In this document: piece by piece, positions 16,085-25,368 of the stretch | How the letters are laid out: each line of letters starts with the position of its first letter | How positions within the stretch are numbered: position 1 is the stretch's first letter | Assembly (NCBI RefSeq): GCF_000280925.3 | Contig: NZ_CP012109.1 | Location: forward strand, 4,546,501 to 4,610,500 | DNA length: 64,000 nt | Reading direction: 5' to 3' | DNA from: Myxococcus hansupus | Lineage (GTDB): Bacteria; Myxococcota; Myxococcia; Myxococcales; Myxococcaceae | Position numbers and translations under genes: made by a program | Notes under the pieces: generated by a model | Told to the model about the DNA's origin: nothing | Seen by the model: only the letters and a program-made list of their open reading frames with translations | The model's database searches: none

Positions 16085-17100
16085 GGTGCGGAGCGCTGGG
16101 GGGGACCGTCCAGCGCGAGGATACGCGTAGCGATGCCCTGAATGGCAGTGGCCGCCGCGGAATCCGGCCGCTCGATGAGCACGGGCCTGCGCTTGCGCAC
16201 CGCGCGCCAGGCCTCGTCGTCGTACCGAATGGCGCCCAGGACATCCATTTCGATGCCGAAGAACTTCTTCCACGCGGCGGCCACCGCGGCGCCCACGGAC
16301 AGGTCCGCGTCCGTGCGCGCCTGGTTCACGATGAGTCGGATGCGGAAAGCCGACAGCTCCCGCTCCAGACGCTCCGCGATGGCCGGGTCCTTCCGCCGGG
16401 CCTGGGCCAGCACGTCATGCAGCGTGCGCAGCGCGCCCTCCCGCGTGGTGAGCGCATCCTCCACGAGGTCCTCGATGCCGTACTGCGACTCCACCTGCTG
16501 GAGCTTCCGGAAGAAGGCCGCCTTGGCGAAGCGGTAGGCGTTCTCCACCGAGGTGGGCTCCGGCAGCATCACCAGCACGCCATGGTCCGCCAGGACGAAG
16601 AAGTCGATGGTGTTGAAGCTCGTCCCGGCGCCCAGGTCCAGGATGAGGTAGTCCGCCGAGGTCCCCATCAACGTGCGCAGCAACTTCTGCTTCTGCGCGT
16701 ACTTGAGGTTGGCCGCATCCAGTGCGTCCTGCGCGCCGGCGATCAGCGACAGCCCCGGCACGCCCGTGGGGACGATGACCTCCTCGAGCTGCGCCTTGTT
16801 CCGACGCAGGAAGTCGGACAGCGTCGCGGTGGGTTGTCCGACGCCCAGGCACGTGTGCAGGTTGGCGCCGCCCAGGTCCACGTCCACGAGCAGCACGTTG
16901 GCGCCCGACTGAGCCAGGGCCACGCCCAGGTTGGCGGACACCATGGACTTGCCAATGCCGCCCTTCCCGCCTCCCACGGCGATGATGCGCCGGGGGCGAG
17001 GACGGCGTGACAGACCAGGAGGGCCGGAGGCCATGGGGCCTGGCTCCGTGGGGCCCTGGACACGGGATTCCGCCCGGGGCGCTCGCGAGGGTTGGGACAT
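16081..17100 (-). CDS. MinD/ParA-family ATPase (FlhG-like)
   Basis: 339 residues. After a 38-residue Pro/Arg-rich disordered N-terminus comes the deviant Walker A KGGIGKS (46-52), with both signature lysines. LLVDVDLGGANLH (switch I/A') and DYLILDLGAGTSFNTIDFF (Walker B/switch II) follow. This is the MinD/FlhG branch, used for placing polar or mid-cell structures. It is longer than MinD and lacks an evident C-terminal amphipathic membrane helix. It precedes and overlaps the J-HTH gene. No flagellar genes are near, so a classical FlhG role is unlikely. Upstream lies a 154-base gap to the HNH gene. Confidence 0.85.
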   Translation of the reverse strand: MSQPSRAPRAESRVQGPTEPGPMASGPPGLSRRPRPRRIIAVGGGKGGIGKSMVSANLGVALAQSGANVLLVDVDLGGANLHTCLGVGQPTATLSDFLRRNKAQLEEVIVPTGVPGLSLIAGAQDALDAANLKYAQKQKLLRTLMGTSADYLILDLGAGTSFNTIDFFVLADHGVLVMLPEPTSVENAYRFAKAAFFRKLQQVESQYGIEDLVEDALTTREGALRTLHDVLAQARRKDPAIAERLERELSAFRIRLIVNQARTDADLSVGAAVAAAWKKFFGIEMDVLGAIRYDDEAWRAVRKRRPVLIERPDSAAATAIQGIATRILALDGPPQRSAP

Positions 17101-17254
17101 GCCCCCCCATCAAATCCCGAACCCGGGGTCACGTCGACTCCCCGACCTGCCGCATCCGTTCAGTGCCGCATCCCGGCCCGCGCGCGCGCCGAAAATCCGT
17201 CACTCCGGGTAAGTCACCCGGCGCCCGAGCCCCTGGCCGCCCACCGGGCGGGCG

Positions 17255-17844
17255 CTACTCGTCGAGCAACTCCACGTTCCAGTACGAGGCATCCGCCAGG
17301 TGCAGGAACGGCAGCCACTCCCGGTACGTCACCTTGCGGGTGGCGCCACGGAACAGCGGCGTCCAGCGCGGGCGCACCGGCTTCTTGAGCAGCTTCAGGT
17401 TGGCCTGCTCCGGCGTGCGTCCGCCCTTCTTCAGGTTGCAGGGCACGCAGGAGCACACGACGTTCTCCCACGTCGTCTTTCCGCCCTGGGTGCGCGGCAT
17501 CACGTGGTCCAGGTTCAGCTCGCTGCGAGGCAGGTTCTTCCCGCAGTACTGGCAGGTGTCGTTGTCGCGCGCGTAGATGTTGAGCCGGGAGAAGCGCACC
17601 CGCCCGCGAGGCAGGTGGTCATACGCGCTGAGCACCAGGACCCGAGGCACGCGGATGGTGCGCTCGATGGTGGTGATGCAGTCCTGGGTGGCGCTCAGCT
17701 CTGCCCAATCCGCGAACTCGTACAGCCGGTACTGCGAGTCGATGGCCTTGGCCACCCCCAGATACAGAAGCGAGAATGCCCGCTTCACCGAGGTGACATG
17801 CACCGGCTGGTAGTACCGGTTGAGGACAAGCACGGCGCTGTTGA

Positions 17845-17848
<4 letters not shown>
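17255..17848 (-). CDS. HNH endonuclease-domain protein
   Basis: 197 residues. The C-terminal half has an HNH zinc fold: CQYC (99-102), the catalytic pair Asp114-His115 in LNLDHVMP, Asn129 in WENVV, then CVPCN (134-138). The N-terminal 90 residues (SAVLVLNRYYQPVHVTSVKRA) are conserved in this family, which is widespread in bacteria and often annotated only as HNH endonuclease. The ATG at 17848 overlaps the selA stop (ATGA), so it is translated from the selA message. Substrate unknown; nothing here indicates restriction, intron or phage context. Confidence 0.85.
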
Positions 17849-19242
<1,394 letters not shown>

Positions 19243-19301
19243 GCACCCGAGTCTAGGGGAGCCGCCGGGCAAGTTCCAGGCGAGGCCCCCGACATCGCGG
19301 T

Positions 19302-19346
19302 GACAAAAAGGAAAAGGCCCAGCCTCCGAAGGGAGACTGAGCCTTT
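19302..19346 (-). terminator. Intrinsic terminator downstream of the cold-shock gene
   Basis: On the minus strand an imperfect long stem runs from AAAGGC to GCCTTT (19341-19346 with 19313-19318) around an inner stem of about seven pairs, and is followed by TTTTCCTTTTTG. This is a strong rho-independent terminator separating the cold-shock gene from selA. Confidence 0.75.
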
Positions 19347-19348
19347 GT

Positions 19349-19369
19349 ACTGAGCGTCAGGCGCTCAGT
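19349..19369 (-). repeat. Second hairpin after the cold-shock gene
   Basis: Perfect inverted repeat ACTGAGCG/CGCTCAGT with a five-base loop, seven bases after the stop codon and just before the main terminator. It may protect the 3' end of the short message. Confidence 0.5.
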
Positions 19370-19375
19370 GGGAAC

Positions 19376-19579
19376 TCAGACCGGGCGAACGTTCTGAGCC
19401 TGCAGGCCCTTGGGGCCGCAGGCCACGTCGAACTCGACCTTCTGGCCTTCCTGCAGCGTGCGGAAGCCCTGGGTCTGGATCGCAGTGTGGTGGCAGAAGA
19501 GATCCTCGCCGCCGCCGTCCTGCATGATGAACCCAAAGCCCTTCGCATCGTTGAACCACTTCACGGTACCAGTCGCCAT
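19376..19579 (-). CDS. cspA: Cold-shock protein, CspA family
   Basis: 67 residues, a single cold-shock domain that binds single-stranded RNA and DNA and melts RNA structure. RNP1 is KGFGFI (residues 13-18). RNP2 is DLFCHH instead of the usual D(V/I)FVH(F/Y), an unusual Cys-His-His. A purine-rich AGAGAAGAG precedes the ATG. It is an independent unit: two hairpins follow, and a leader or promoter region of up to 230 bases precedes. Myxobacteria carry several csp paralogues; which one this is cannot be told, so the symbol denotes the family. Confidence 0.92.
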   Translation of the reverse strand: MATGTVKWFNDAKGFGFIMQDGGGEDLFCHHTAIQTQGFRTLQEGQKVEFDVACGPKGLQAQNVRPV

Positions 19580-19720
19580 TACTCTTCTCTTCTTCTTTCT
19601 CTTCCAGCTTCATGAATTGAGCTGGCTGCCTCACCGTGTGAAGGTTCGGCCCCTGCCGTGTGACACGTTTCCGGTCAGTTGCATAGGGGGTCACCCTCTC
19701 ACGGGTGCCCTTTTTATGGG

Positions 19721-19746
19721 CGTGGACATAACCAACGGTGTCCACG
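19721..19746. repeat. Inverted repeat between slt and the cold-shock gene
   Basis: CGTGGACA-N10-TGTCCACG, a perfect 8-bp inverted repeat. On the minus strand it lies 63 bases after the slt stop and is followed by CCCATAAAAAGGGC. It could be the slt terminator or an operator in the cold-shock promoter region. Confidence 0.4.
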
Positions 19747-19809
19747 CGTCATTCCGCCCGAATTCTCCGCTGCCACCATCCGGCCCGCACCCGAATGGCG
19801 CCGGCTTCC

Positions 19810-22215
19810 CTACTTCGCCGCGCTCTTCAGCACGGGCAGCTTCGGCGCCCGTCCGTACAGCAACTGGTACGTGTTGAAGGAGCGGAGCACGCGCTTGATG
19901 TAGCCGCGCGTCTCGGAGATGGGGATCTCTTCCACCCACGCGTCCAGCGCCAGGTCCGGCTTGTCGGACCTCCAACGATTCACCGCGCCCGGCCCGGCGT
20001 TGTAGCTGCCGACCGCGTAGGGCGTGTGCCCGTTGAAGCGCTTGAGCAGCCCGCCCAGGTAGTGGGCGCCCATGCGGATGTTCAGGTCGGGCTGCAGCAG
20101 TTGGTCCACGGTGAAGCGCTTGAGATTCAGCTCGCGCGCCACGCCCTTCGCGGTGGACGGCATCAACTGGGTGAGGCCCATGGCGCCCGCCCAGGACAGG
20201 GCCTTCGGGTCCAGCGCGCTCTCCTCGCGCATCAGCGCCTGGAGCAGGTCGGCTTCGACGCCTGAAGCGGCGGTGTGCTTCTCGATGAGCTCTCGGAAGG
20301 CGTTGGGATAGGCCACCTCCCACACCACCCGCGTCTCCGCGGTGATGCGCCCGCTCAAATCCTTGCGCAGCGCCAGCCGCGCCACGCCATGGGCGGAGCG
20401 CTCGTCACCGGCCTCGTGCAGCACCAGCACCAGCAGGCGCACAGCCTCCGCGGGCAGCTTCGTCCGGTTGACGGCGAGCAGCTCGGAGGACACCGCCTCG
20501 GTGAAGCCCAGGCGGTACAGTTCCACGCCCGCGCGGAAGTGCGGGTCGTCGCCCATGGGGCCTGCGAACAGCGGCCACGGGCTGGCGGCCTCGGGCACCG
20601 TGAAGATCTCCGCGGACACGCGCTCCAGCCGCGCCGGGTCCACCTTGGCCAACTGCGAGCGGGCCATGAGGCCGTAATACGTCGCGGGGTGGTCCACGGA
20701 GAGCTTCTCGAACAGCTCCGCCGCGCCCTGGATGTTCCCCTTCTCCTGCATCGTCCGAGCCCGCCAGTAGCGCGCGCGCTCCACGTCGTAGCTCTCGTCC
20801 GCCTTGGCGAACTGGGCCTCGATGCGGTCCAGGAAGGACAGGCCGGAGTCCTCGGCGCCGGTGGTGCGGGCAATCCAGTACGCCTTGAACAGCGCCTCGC
20901 CCAGGAAGTCGCCCTGCGGGTACAGCCGGGCCAGCGTGTCCAGGCGGGCCATGGCCTCCTTCGGGCGGCCCGTCTTCAGGTAGAGGTCGGCCGCGTAGAA
21001 GAGGCCGTCATCCGCGAACGAGTGGTCCGGGAACTCGCGCGCCAGCCGCTCATACGTCTCCATGCCCCGCACCTGGTCGACGATGGAGCGCGACGAGCCG
21101 AGCACGTACAGCACACGCGCCATCAGGTCGCGGTCCTGGCACTTCTCCGCCACGGGCGTCAGCACCTGGATGGCGCGCGTGTGCTGGCGTTCCTTGCGCA
21201 GGCCCTTGCCGAAGGCGAAGTGCGCGCGGCAGGCGAGCGGGTCCGGAAGCTCCAGCTTCGGCAGCAGCGGCTCGAGCTGCTCCAGGCCCGGCTTGTTGCG
21301 GTGCAATTCCACCAGCGACTCGCCCCGCCCCACCTTCGCGTCCATGGGCGGCGTCTGGCCCTTGAGGCGCCGCTCGGCCTGCTTCGCCAGGGCGGACAGC
21401 GGGTGGGCGGCCCACAGGCGCCACAGCGCGGCGCGCTCGGCGGCCTTGTCCTTCTTCTCCGCGGCGATGTCGGCGATGGCCATCAGCGCCTCGGCGCCCA
21501 CGTTGCGGCCCCAGCTCGGCGCGGCCCGCGAGGTGAGCGGCTCCAACGCGGCCATGGCGCCCGTCGGGTCCTTCTTCTTGCGCAGCACCCGCGACAGCGC
21601 CAGGCGCGCGTCCACGTACAGCTTGGACTCGGGCGGCACCTGCTCCAGCAGCACCGCGGCCTCGTCGAAGCGGCGCAGGCTCTCCAGCGCCACGCCGCCG
21701 TGCGTCAGGCAGCGATCCCGCAGCGCGGGGTAGTCGGGCACCAGCGCGGTGAACTCGGCGGCGGCGGACGCGTCGTCCCCGGCGCGCACGGCGGCCAGGG
21801 CCCGCAGGTAGCGCACGGGCGGGGCGTCACCCTGGTCCTTCAGCAGCTCGCGAGCGCGGGTGTACTGTCCGCGGTCGAACGCCTCGCGGGCCTCCTTCTT
21901 CTTCCCTTCGCCGAAGTACGGCGCCAGGTCCTCCAGGCCGTAGCGGCGGCCCCGGTGCACCACCGGCGTGGGCGGCGCGGCGTTGGGGAAGGCCGGGTTG
22001 AGCACCTCCACGTAGCCCACGGGCAGCGGCGCCTTCTCCGAGTCCGGAGGCGGCGACAACTGCGCCTCCGGAGGCGCGTTGCTGGAGTGCTGGGCCGGCG
22101 CTTCGGACGCCTCGGGCTCGGCCGGGGTGGACGAAACCGCCCGAGGGGCGGGTGCCTGCGCGGACATCAGGAGCGCGGAGGCGGCGACGGCGAGCTTGGA
22201 AAGGAAGGGCTTCAT
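19810..22215 (-). CDS. slt: Soluble lytic murein transglycosylase with TPR-like superhelix
   Basis: 801 residues. Residues 1-26 are a signal peptide (LAVAASALLMSAQAPA). Residues about 90-620 are alpha-helical TPR-like repeats such as LSRVLRKKKDPTGAMAALEP and ADLYLKTGRPKEAMARLD, forming the ring or scaffold part of Slt70-type enzymes. The C-terminal SLT domain has the catalytic Glu in LMREESALDP, then GAMGLTQLMPSTA and YAVGSYNAGPGAVNRW. It cleaves peptidoglycan to 1,6-anhydro products in the periplasm. It is longer than E. coli Slt (about 645). Divergent from the histidine kinase gene across 107 bases. Confidence 0.9.
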   Translation of the reverse strand: MKPFLSKLAVAASALLMSAQAPAPRAVSSTPAEPEASEAPAQHSSNAPPEAQLSPPPDSEKAPLPVGYVEVLNPAFPNAAPPTPVVHRGRRYGLEDLAPYFGEGKKKEAREAFDRGQYTRARELLKDQGDAPPVRYLRALAAVRAGDDASAAAEFTALVPDYPALRDRCLTHGGVALESLRRFDEAAVLLEQVPPESKLYVDARLALSRVLRKKKDPTGAMAALEPLTSRAAPSWGRNVGAEALMAIADIAAEKKDKAAERAALWRLWAAHPLSALAKQAERRLKGQTPPMDAKVGRGESLVELHRNKPGLEQLEPLLPKLELPDPLACRAHFAFGKGLRKERQHTRAIQVLTPVAEKCQDRDLMARVLYVLGSSRSIVDQVRGMETYERLAREFPDHSFADDGLFYAADLYLKTGRPKEAMARLDTLARLYPQGDFLGEALFKAYWIARTTGAEDSGLSFLDRIEAQFAKADESYDVERARYWRARTMQEKGNIQGAAELFEKLSVDHPATYYGLMARSQLAKVDPARLERVSAEIFTVPEAASPWPLFAGPMGDDPHFRAGVELYRLGFTEAVSSELLAVNRTKLPAEAVRLLVLVLHEAGDERSAHGVARLALRKDLSGRITAETRVVWEVAYPNAFRELIEKHTAASGVEADLLQALMREESALDPKALSWAGAMGLTQLMPSTAKGVARELNLKRFTVDQLLQPDLNIRMGAHYLGGLLKRFNGHTPYAVGSYNAGPGAVNRWRSDKPDLALDAWVEEIPISETRGYIKRVLRSFNTYQLLYGRAPKLPVLKSAAK

Positions 22216-22322
22216 ACGCGGGGGCTGGGTCGCAAGGAGATGCGCGCGGGCACGCCCCAGGACAACCGGCAGGTCATGGAAAATTTCCGGAGGCTGACAC
22301 AGGTTAGACTGTCCGCCTCCTC

Positions 22323-24569
22323 ATGGACATCCGGACACAGAGCGCGCTGCTCGCATCCATCATCGGGCTCGCCCTGGGCGTGTCCATGTTGCTGCGGCCC
22401 GGCCGGCCCAGGGTACTGACGCTGTACTCCGTCTTCGCGCTGACGGTCGCCGGCTACTACCTTTCGCTGTTCTTTCACAGCATCTTCCCGGCGGCCGATT
22501 ACCCGTGGACATCCCGCATCTTCGTGGGCGCCACCCTCCTGGTGGGCTCGCTGGTGCCCGGGGCCGCTGTCGCCTTCTTCCTGGAGTTCCTGGGCGTCAG
22601 CAAGGGGACGAACCTCGTCGGCCGGCGGCTCGCCCTGCTTTCCGCCTTGCTGGGGCTGACCGTGGCCGTCACCCCCCTGGCGGACAAACTCTGGGCCCGC
22701 GTCGGCATGGGCGTGTGGGTGTTGGGCACGCTGCTGACCTACGGCTCGTTGCTGCTCCACCGGGTCCGCACCACCGAATCGCGCATCGAGAAGTTCCGGC
22801 TGGCGTACCTGGCCATCGGAGCGGGCGCGGCCATCCTCTTCTCGGCGCTCGACTTCCTGGTCAGCTTCGGAATCCCCTTCCCCACGCTGGGGTCGGTCAT
22901 CTCCACGCTGTACCTGTTCTTCCTGGCGCACACGCTGCTGCGGCTGCGCCTCATGGACCTGCACGAGCTGCTGGGCAAAATCGCCTCGCAGACGGTGCTG
23001 GCCAGCATCCTCGCGGCCGTCTTCACGGTGCTGACGGCGTGGGGCAAGGAGAACACGGGGCTCTTCCTCTTCAACACCGTGGTCGCCGCGTTCGTCATCC
23101 TCATCCTCCTGGAGCCGTTGAAGGTGAAGGTGGAGGAGATGGTGGTGCGCATCTTCTTCCGGGAGCGCTTCGCCCTCCTGGACTCGCTGGGCTCGCTGCG
23201 CGCGCGCATGGCGAACGTCATCGAAATCTCCGAACTGGCGCGCCTGGTGCTGGACTCCCTCCACGAGACGGGCCGCGTGACGCACGCCTCGGTGTACCTG
23301 TTGGCCGAGGACCGGCCCGGGTACCGGCTGCTGGACTCACGAGGCCCGCTGCCGGTGGCCTTCCTGGACACGGCGGTGGCGCGCGGCCTGCTCTTCGCGG
23401 CGGCCAGCGGACAGAAGGCGGTGCTGCGGGAGAACGTGGAGCGTCGCATGGCCACCATGCGGCTGCAGGCGGTGGAGGGCAAGCGCTACCGCGACGAGCT
23501 CAAGCGCCTCAACGACACGCGCGCGGCGCTGGTGCAGGTGAAGGCGGGCATCACCGTGCCGCTGATGGGCAACGACCGCGTCATCGGGTTCCTCAACCTG
23601 TGGGATGAGCGAGTCCCCGAAGCGTTCGCATCCGACGAAATCGCCATCATCCTGGAAGTGGCGGAGCGTCTGGCGACGGTGCTTGAGAACTCCAAGCTGT
23701 ACGAGAAGATCCGCGAGCGAGACCGCCTGGCCGCGCTGGGTGAGATGGCCGCCGGCCTCGCGCACGAGATTCGCAATCCGCTGGGGGCCATCAAGGGCGC
23801 GGCGCAGTGTCTGGACCCGGCGCAGTTCCACGGAGAAGACGCCGAGTTCCTCGAGGTCATCGTCGAGGAGGTCAACCGCCTCAACGGCGTGGTGACGGCG
23901 TTCCTCGACTACGCGCGCCCGCTGAAGCAGAGCTTCGGCACCACCGACCTCAACGAGGTGGTGACGCGCACCATGCGGCTCATCCAGAACGATGTGCCGT
24001 CCAACCTCCACCTCGCGGTGGAGCTGGACCTGATGCTGCCGCGCGTGGACGGTGACGCGGAGCAGCTCAAGCAGGTGCTCATCAACCTGGTGCAGAACGC
24101 GGTGCAGGCCCTGGGCTCACGCGATGGCCGCATCAGCGTGCGCACCGAGAAGCCGGAGCGCTTCGGCGAGCTGCGCAGCGCCGGCGCCGAGTTCGTGGAG
24201 GTCCTCGTGTCCGACAACGGGCCGGGCATCCCACCGGACCAGCACCCGCACATCTTCGTGCCCTTCTACACGACGAAGCAGAAGGGCACCGGCCTGGGGC
24301 TGGCCATCTGCCAGCGCATCGTGAAGAACCACGGCGGCAGCATCTCCGTGCAGAGCAAGGTGGGCGAAGGCACCACGTTCGTCATCCGCCTCCCCGCCCT
24401 GCCCACGGAGCAGCAGCCCGCGGAGGTCGCCGCCGCGAACGCCCTGCCCCCGCCCGGAGCGCGCGCGTCGCAGTCGTTGCCCGTGCCCGACGAACTGCGA
24501 GACGCCGCCAGGCCCTCGAACCCGGATGCGCGCGCCAGACGGGAGCGCCGCAAGCGGGTCCGCGTGTAA
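22323..24569 (+). CDS. Membrane sensor histidine kinase (NtrB-like catalytic core)
   Basis: 748 residues. The N-terminal 270 residues hold seven or eight membrane segments. A GAF-like domain at about 300-455 follows (RLVLDSLHETGRVTHASVYL). The kinase core has the phospho-acceptor His481 in GLAHEIRNPLGAIKG, the N box NLVQNAVQAL, the G1 box DNGPGIPP and GTGLGLAICQRIV. The C-terminal tail is Ala/Pro/Arg-rich. The H-box type is that of NtrB-like kinases, which usually act on sigma54 activators. No response regulator gene is adjacent, so it is an orphan, as is common in myxobacteria. Confidence 0.88.
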   Translation: MDIRTQSALLASIIGLALGVSMLLRPGRPRVLTLYSVFALTVAGYYLSLFFHSIFPAADYPWTSRIFVGATLLVGSLVPGAAVAFFLEFLGVSKGTNLVGRRLALLSALLGLTVAVTPLADKLWARVGMGVWVLGTLLTYGSLLLHRVRTTESRIEKFRLAYLAIGAGAAILFSALDFLVSFGIPFPTLGSVISTLYLFFLAHTLLRLRLMDLHELLGKIASQTVLASILAAVFTVLTAWGKENTGLFLFNTVVAAFVILILLEPLKVKVEEMVVRIFFRERFALLDSLGSLRARMANVIEISELARLVLDSLHETGRVTHASVYLLAEDRPGYRLLDSRGPLPVAFLDTAVARGLLFAAASGQKAVLRENVERRMATMRLQAVEGKRYRDELKRLNDTRAALVQVKAGITVPLMGNDRVIGFLNLWDERVPEAFASDEIAIILEVAERLATVLENSKLYEKIRERDRLAALGEMAAGLAHEIRNPLGAIKGAAQCLDPAQFHGEDAEFLEVIVEEVNRLNGVVTAFLDYARPLKQSFGTTDLNEVVTRTMRLIQNDVPSNLHLAVELDLMLPRVDGDAEQLKQVLINLVQNAVQALGSRDGRISVRTEKPERFGELRSAGAEFVEVLVSDNGPGIPPDQHPHIFVPFYTTKQKGTGLGLAICQRIVKNHGGSISVQSKVGEGTTFVIRLPALPTEQQPAEVAAANALPPPGARASQSLPVPDELRDAARPSNPDARARRERRKRVRV

Positions 24570-24678
24570 ACGGCCCCTCGGGAGCGCGGAGCCCGCGACG
24601 AAGAAGGCCCTGGCCCAACCCGTCATTCGGGCACATCGCGCTTTCAGCTCTCACACGGAGCCCCTATAGGGTCATCCC

Positions 24679-25341
24679 ATGAGCGCGTGCCCCTTCTGCA
24701 AGACCGCGATGCAGCTCACGCCCAGCGGCGAGCTTCCCATGGAGACCTGTACCGCCTGCGGTGCCGTGTGGTTCGAGGGCGAAGCGCTCACGAAGGTCAT
24801 GGGGGGCTCCATCTCGGACTCGCTCCTGCGGCGAGCGAAGAACGAGTCGGGCCAATGCAAGGGCTGCCGGGCGGGACTCGACTTCGTCACCCACTGCTCT
24901 GTCTGTGGCACGCGCGCCCCCACCTGCCCCCGCTGCGGCCACGCGCCCCTTCCCGTCGTCGAGGCCCTGGGCGTTCCCATGGAGGTGTGCTCGGGCTGTG
25001 CGGGCGTGGCCCTGGACGCGGGAGAACTCGAGCAGTTGCAGACGGCCGTCGAGGCCCACCGAAACGAGCCGCTGGACGCCCGGGCGAAGGTGCGGATTGA
25101 AGGCAAGCCACACTGCGTCGGGTGCCGGCGCAACCTGCAACTGAAGCATGGCTTCGTCTTCAACGAGCAACTCTTCTGCGGAAGCTGCGCGCCCCGGGAG
25201 TCCACCCCCTACTCAGAGCGGTTCAGCCACAACGACATCCCGCTGACCTTCACCTGCAAGCGCGGAGGCGAACACTTCAACTTCGATGGCTACATCGGCG
25301 CGGGACTGAAGTGGCTGCTCCACCGGATGTTTCAAGGCTGA
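24679..25341 (+). CDS. Multi zinc-ribbon protein (zf-TFIIB-like)
   Basis: 220 residues with several Cys pairs. The first unit is CPFCK...CTACGAVWFEGEAL (4-38). The middle holds CKGC, CSVC and CPRCG, followed by a second CSGCAGVALDAGEL (about 113-126). The last unit is CVGC...CGSCAP near 148-174. CPxC...CxxCxGxWxDxGEL-type units are the zf-TFIIB pattern, which this protein carries twice. No signal peptide. The last 45 residues (TPYSERFSHNDIPLTFTCKR) are outside the ribbons. Function unknown; it may bind nucleic acid or protein. Convergent with the ABC-F gene, 27 bases apart. Confidence 0.7.
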   Translation: MSACPFCKTAMQLTPSGELPMETCTACGAVWFEGEALTKVMGGSISDSLLRRAKNESGQCKGCRAGLDFVTHCSVCGTRAPTCPRCGHAPLPVVEALGVPMEVCSGCAGVALDAGELEQLQTAVEAHRNEPLDARAKVRIEGKPHCVGCRRNLQLKHGFVFNEQLFCGSCAPRESTPYSERFSHNDIPLTFTCKRGGEHFNFDGYIGAGLKWLLHRMFQG

Positions 25342-25368
25342 GCCAGCGGGGCGGCCCCGGAACGGGGG

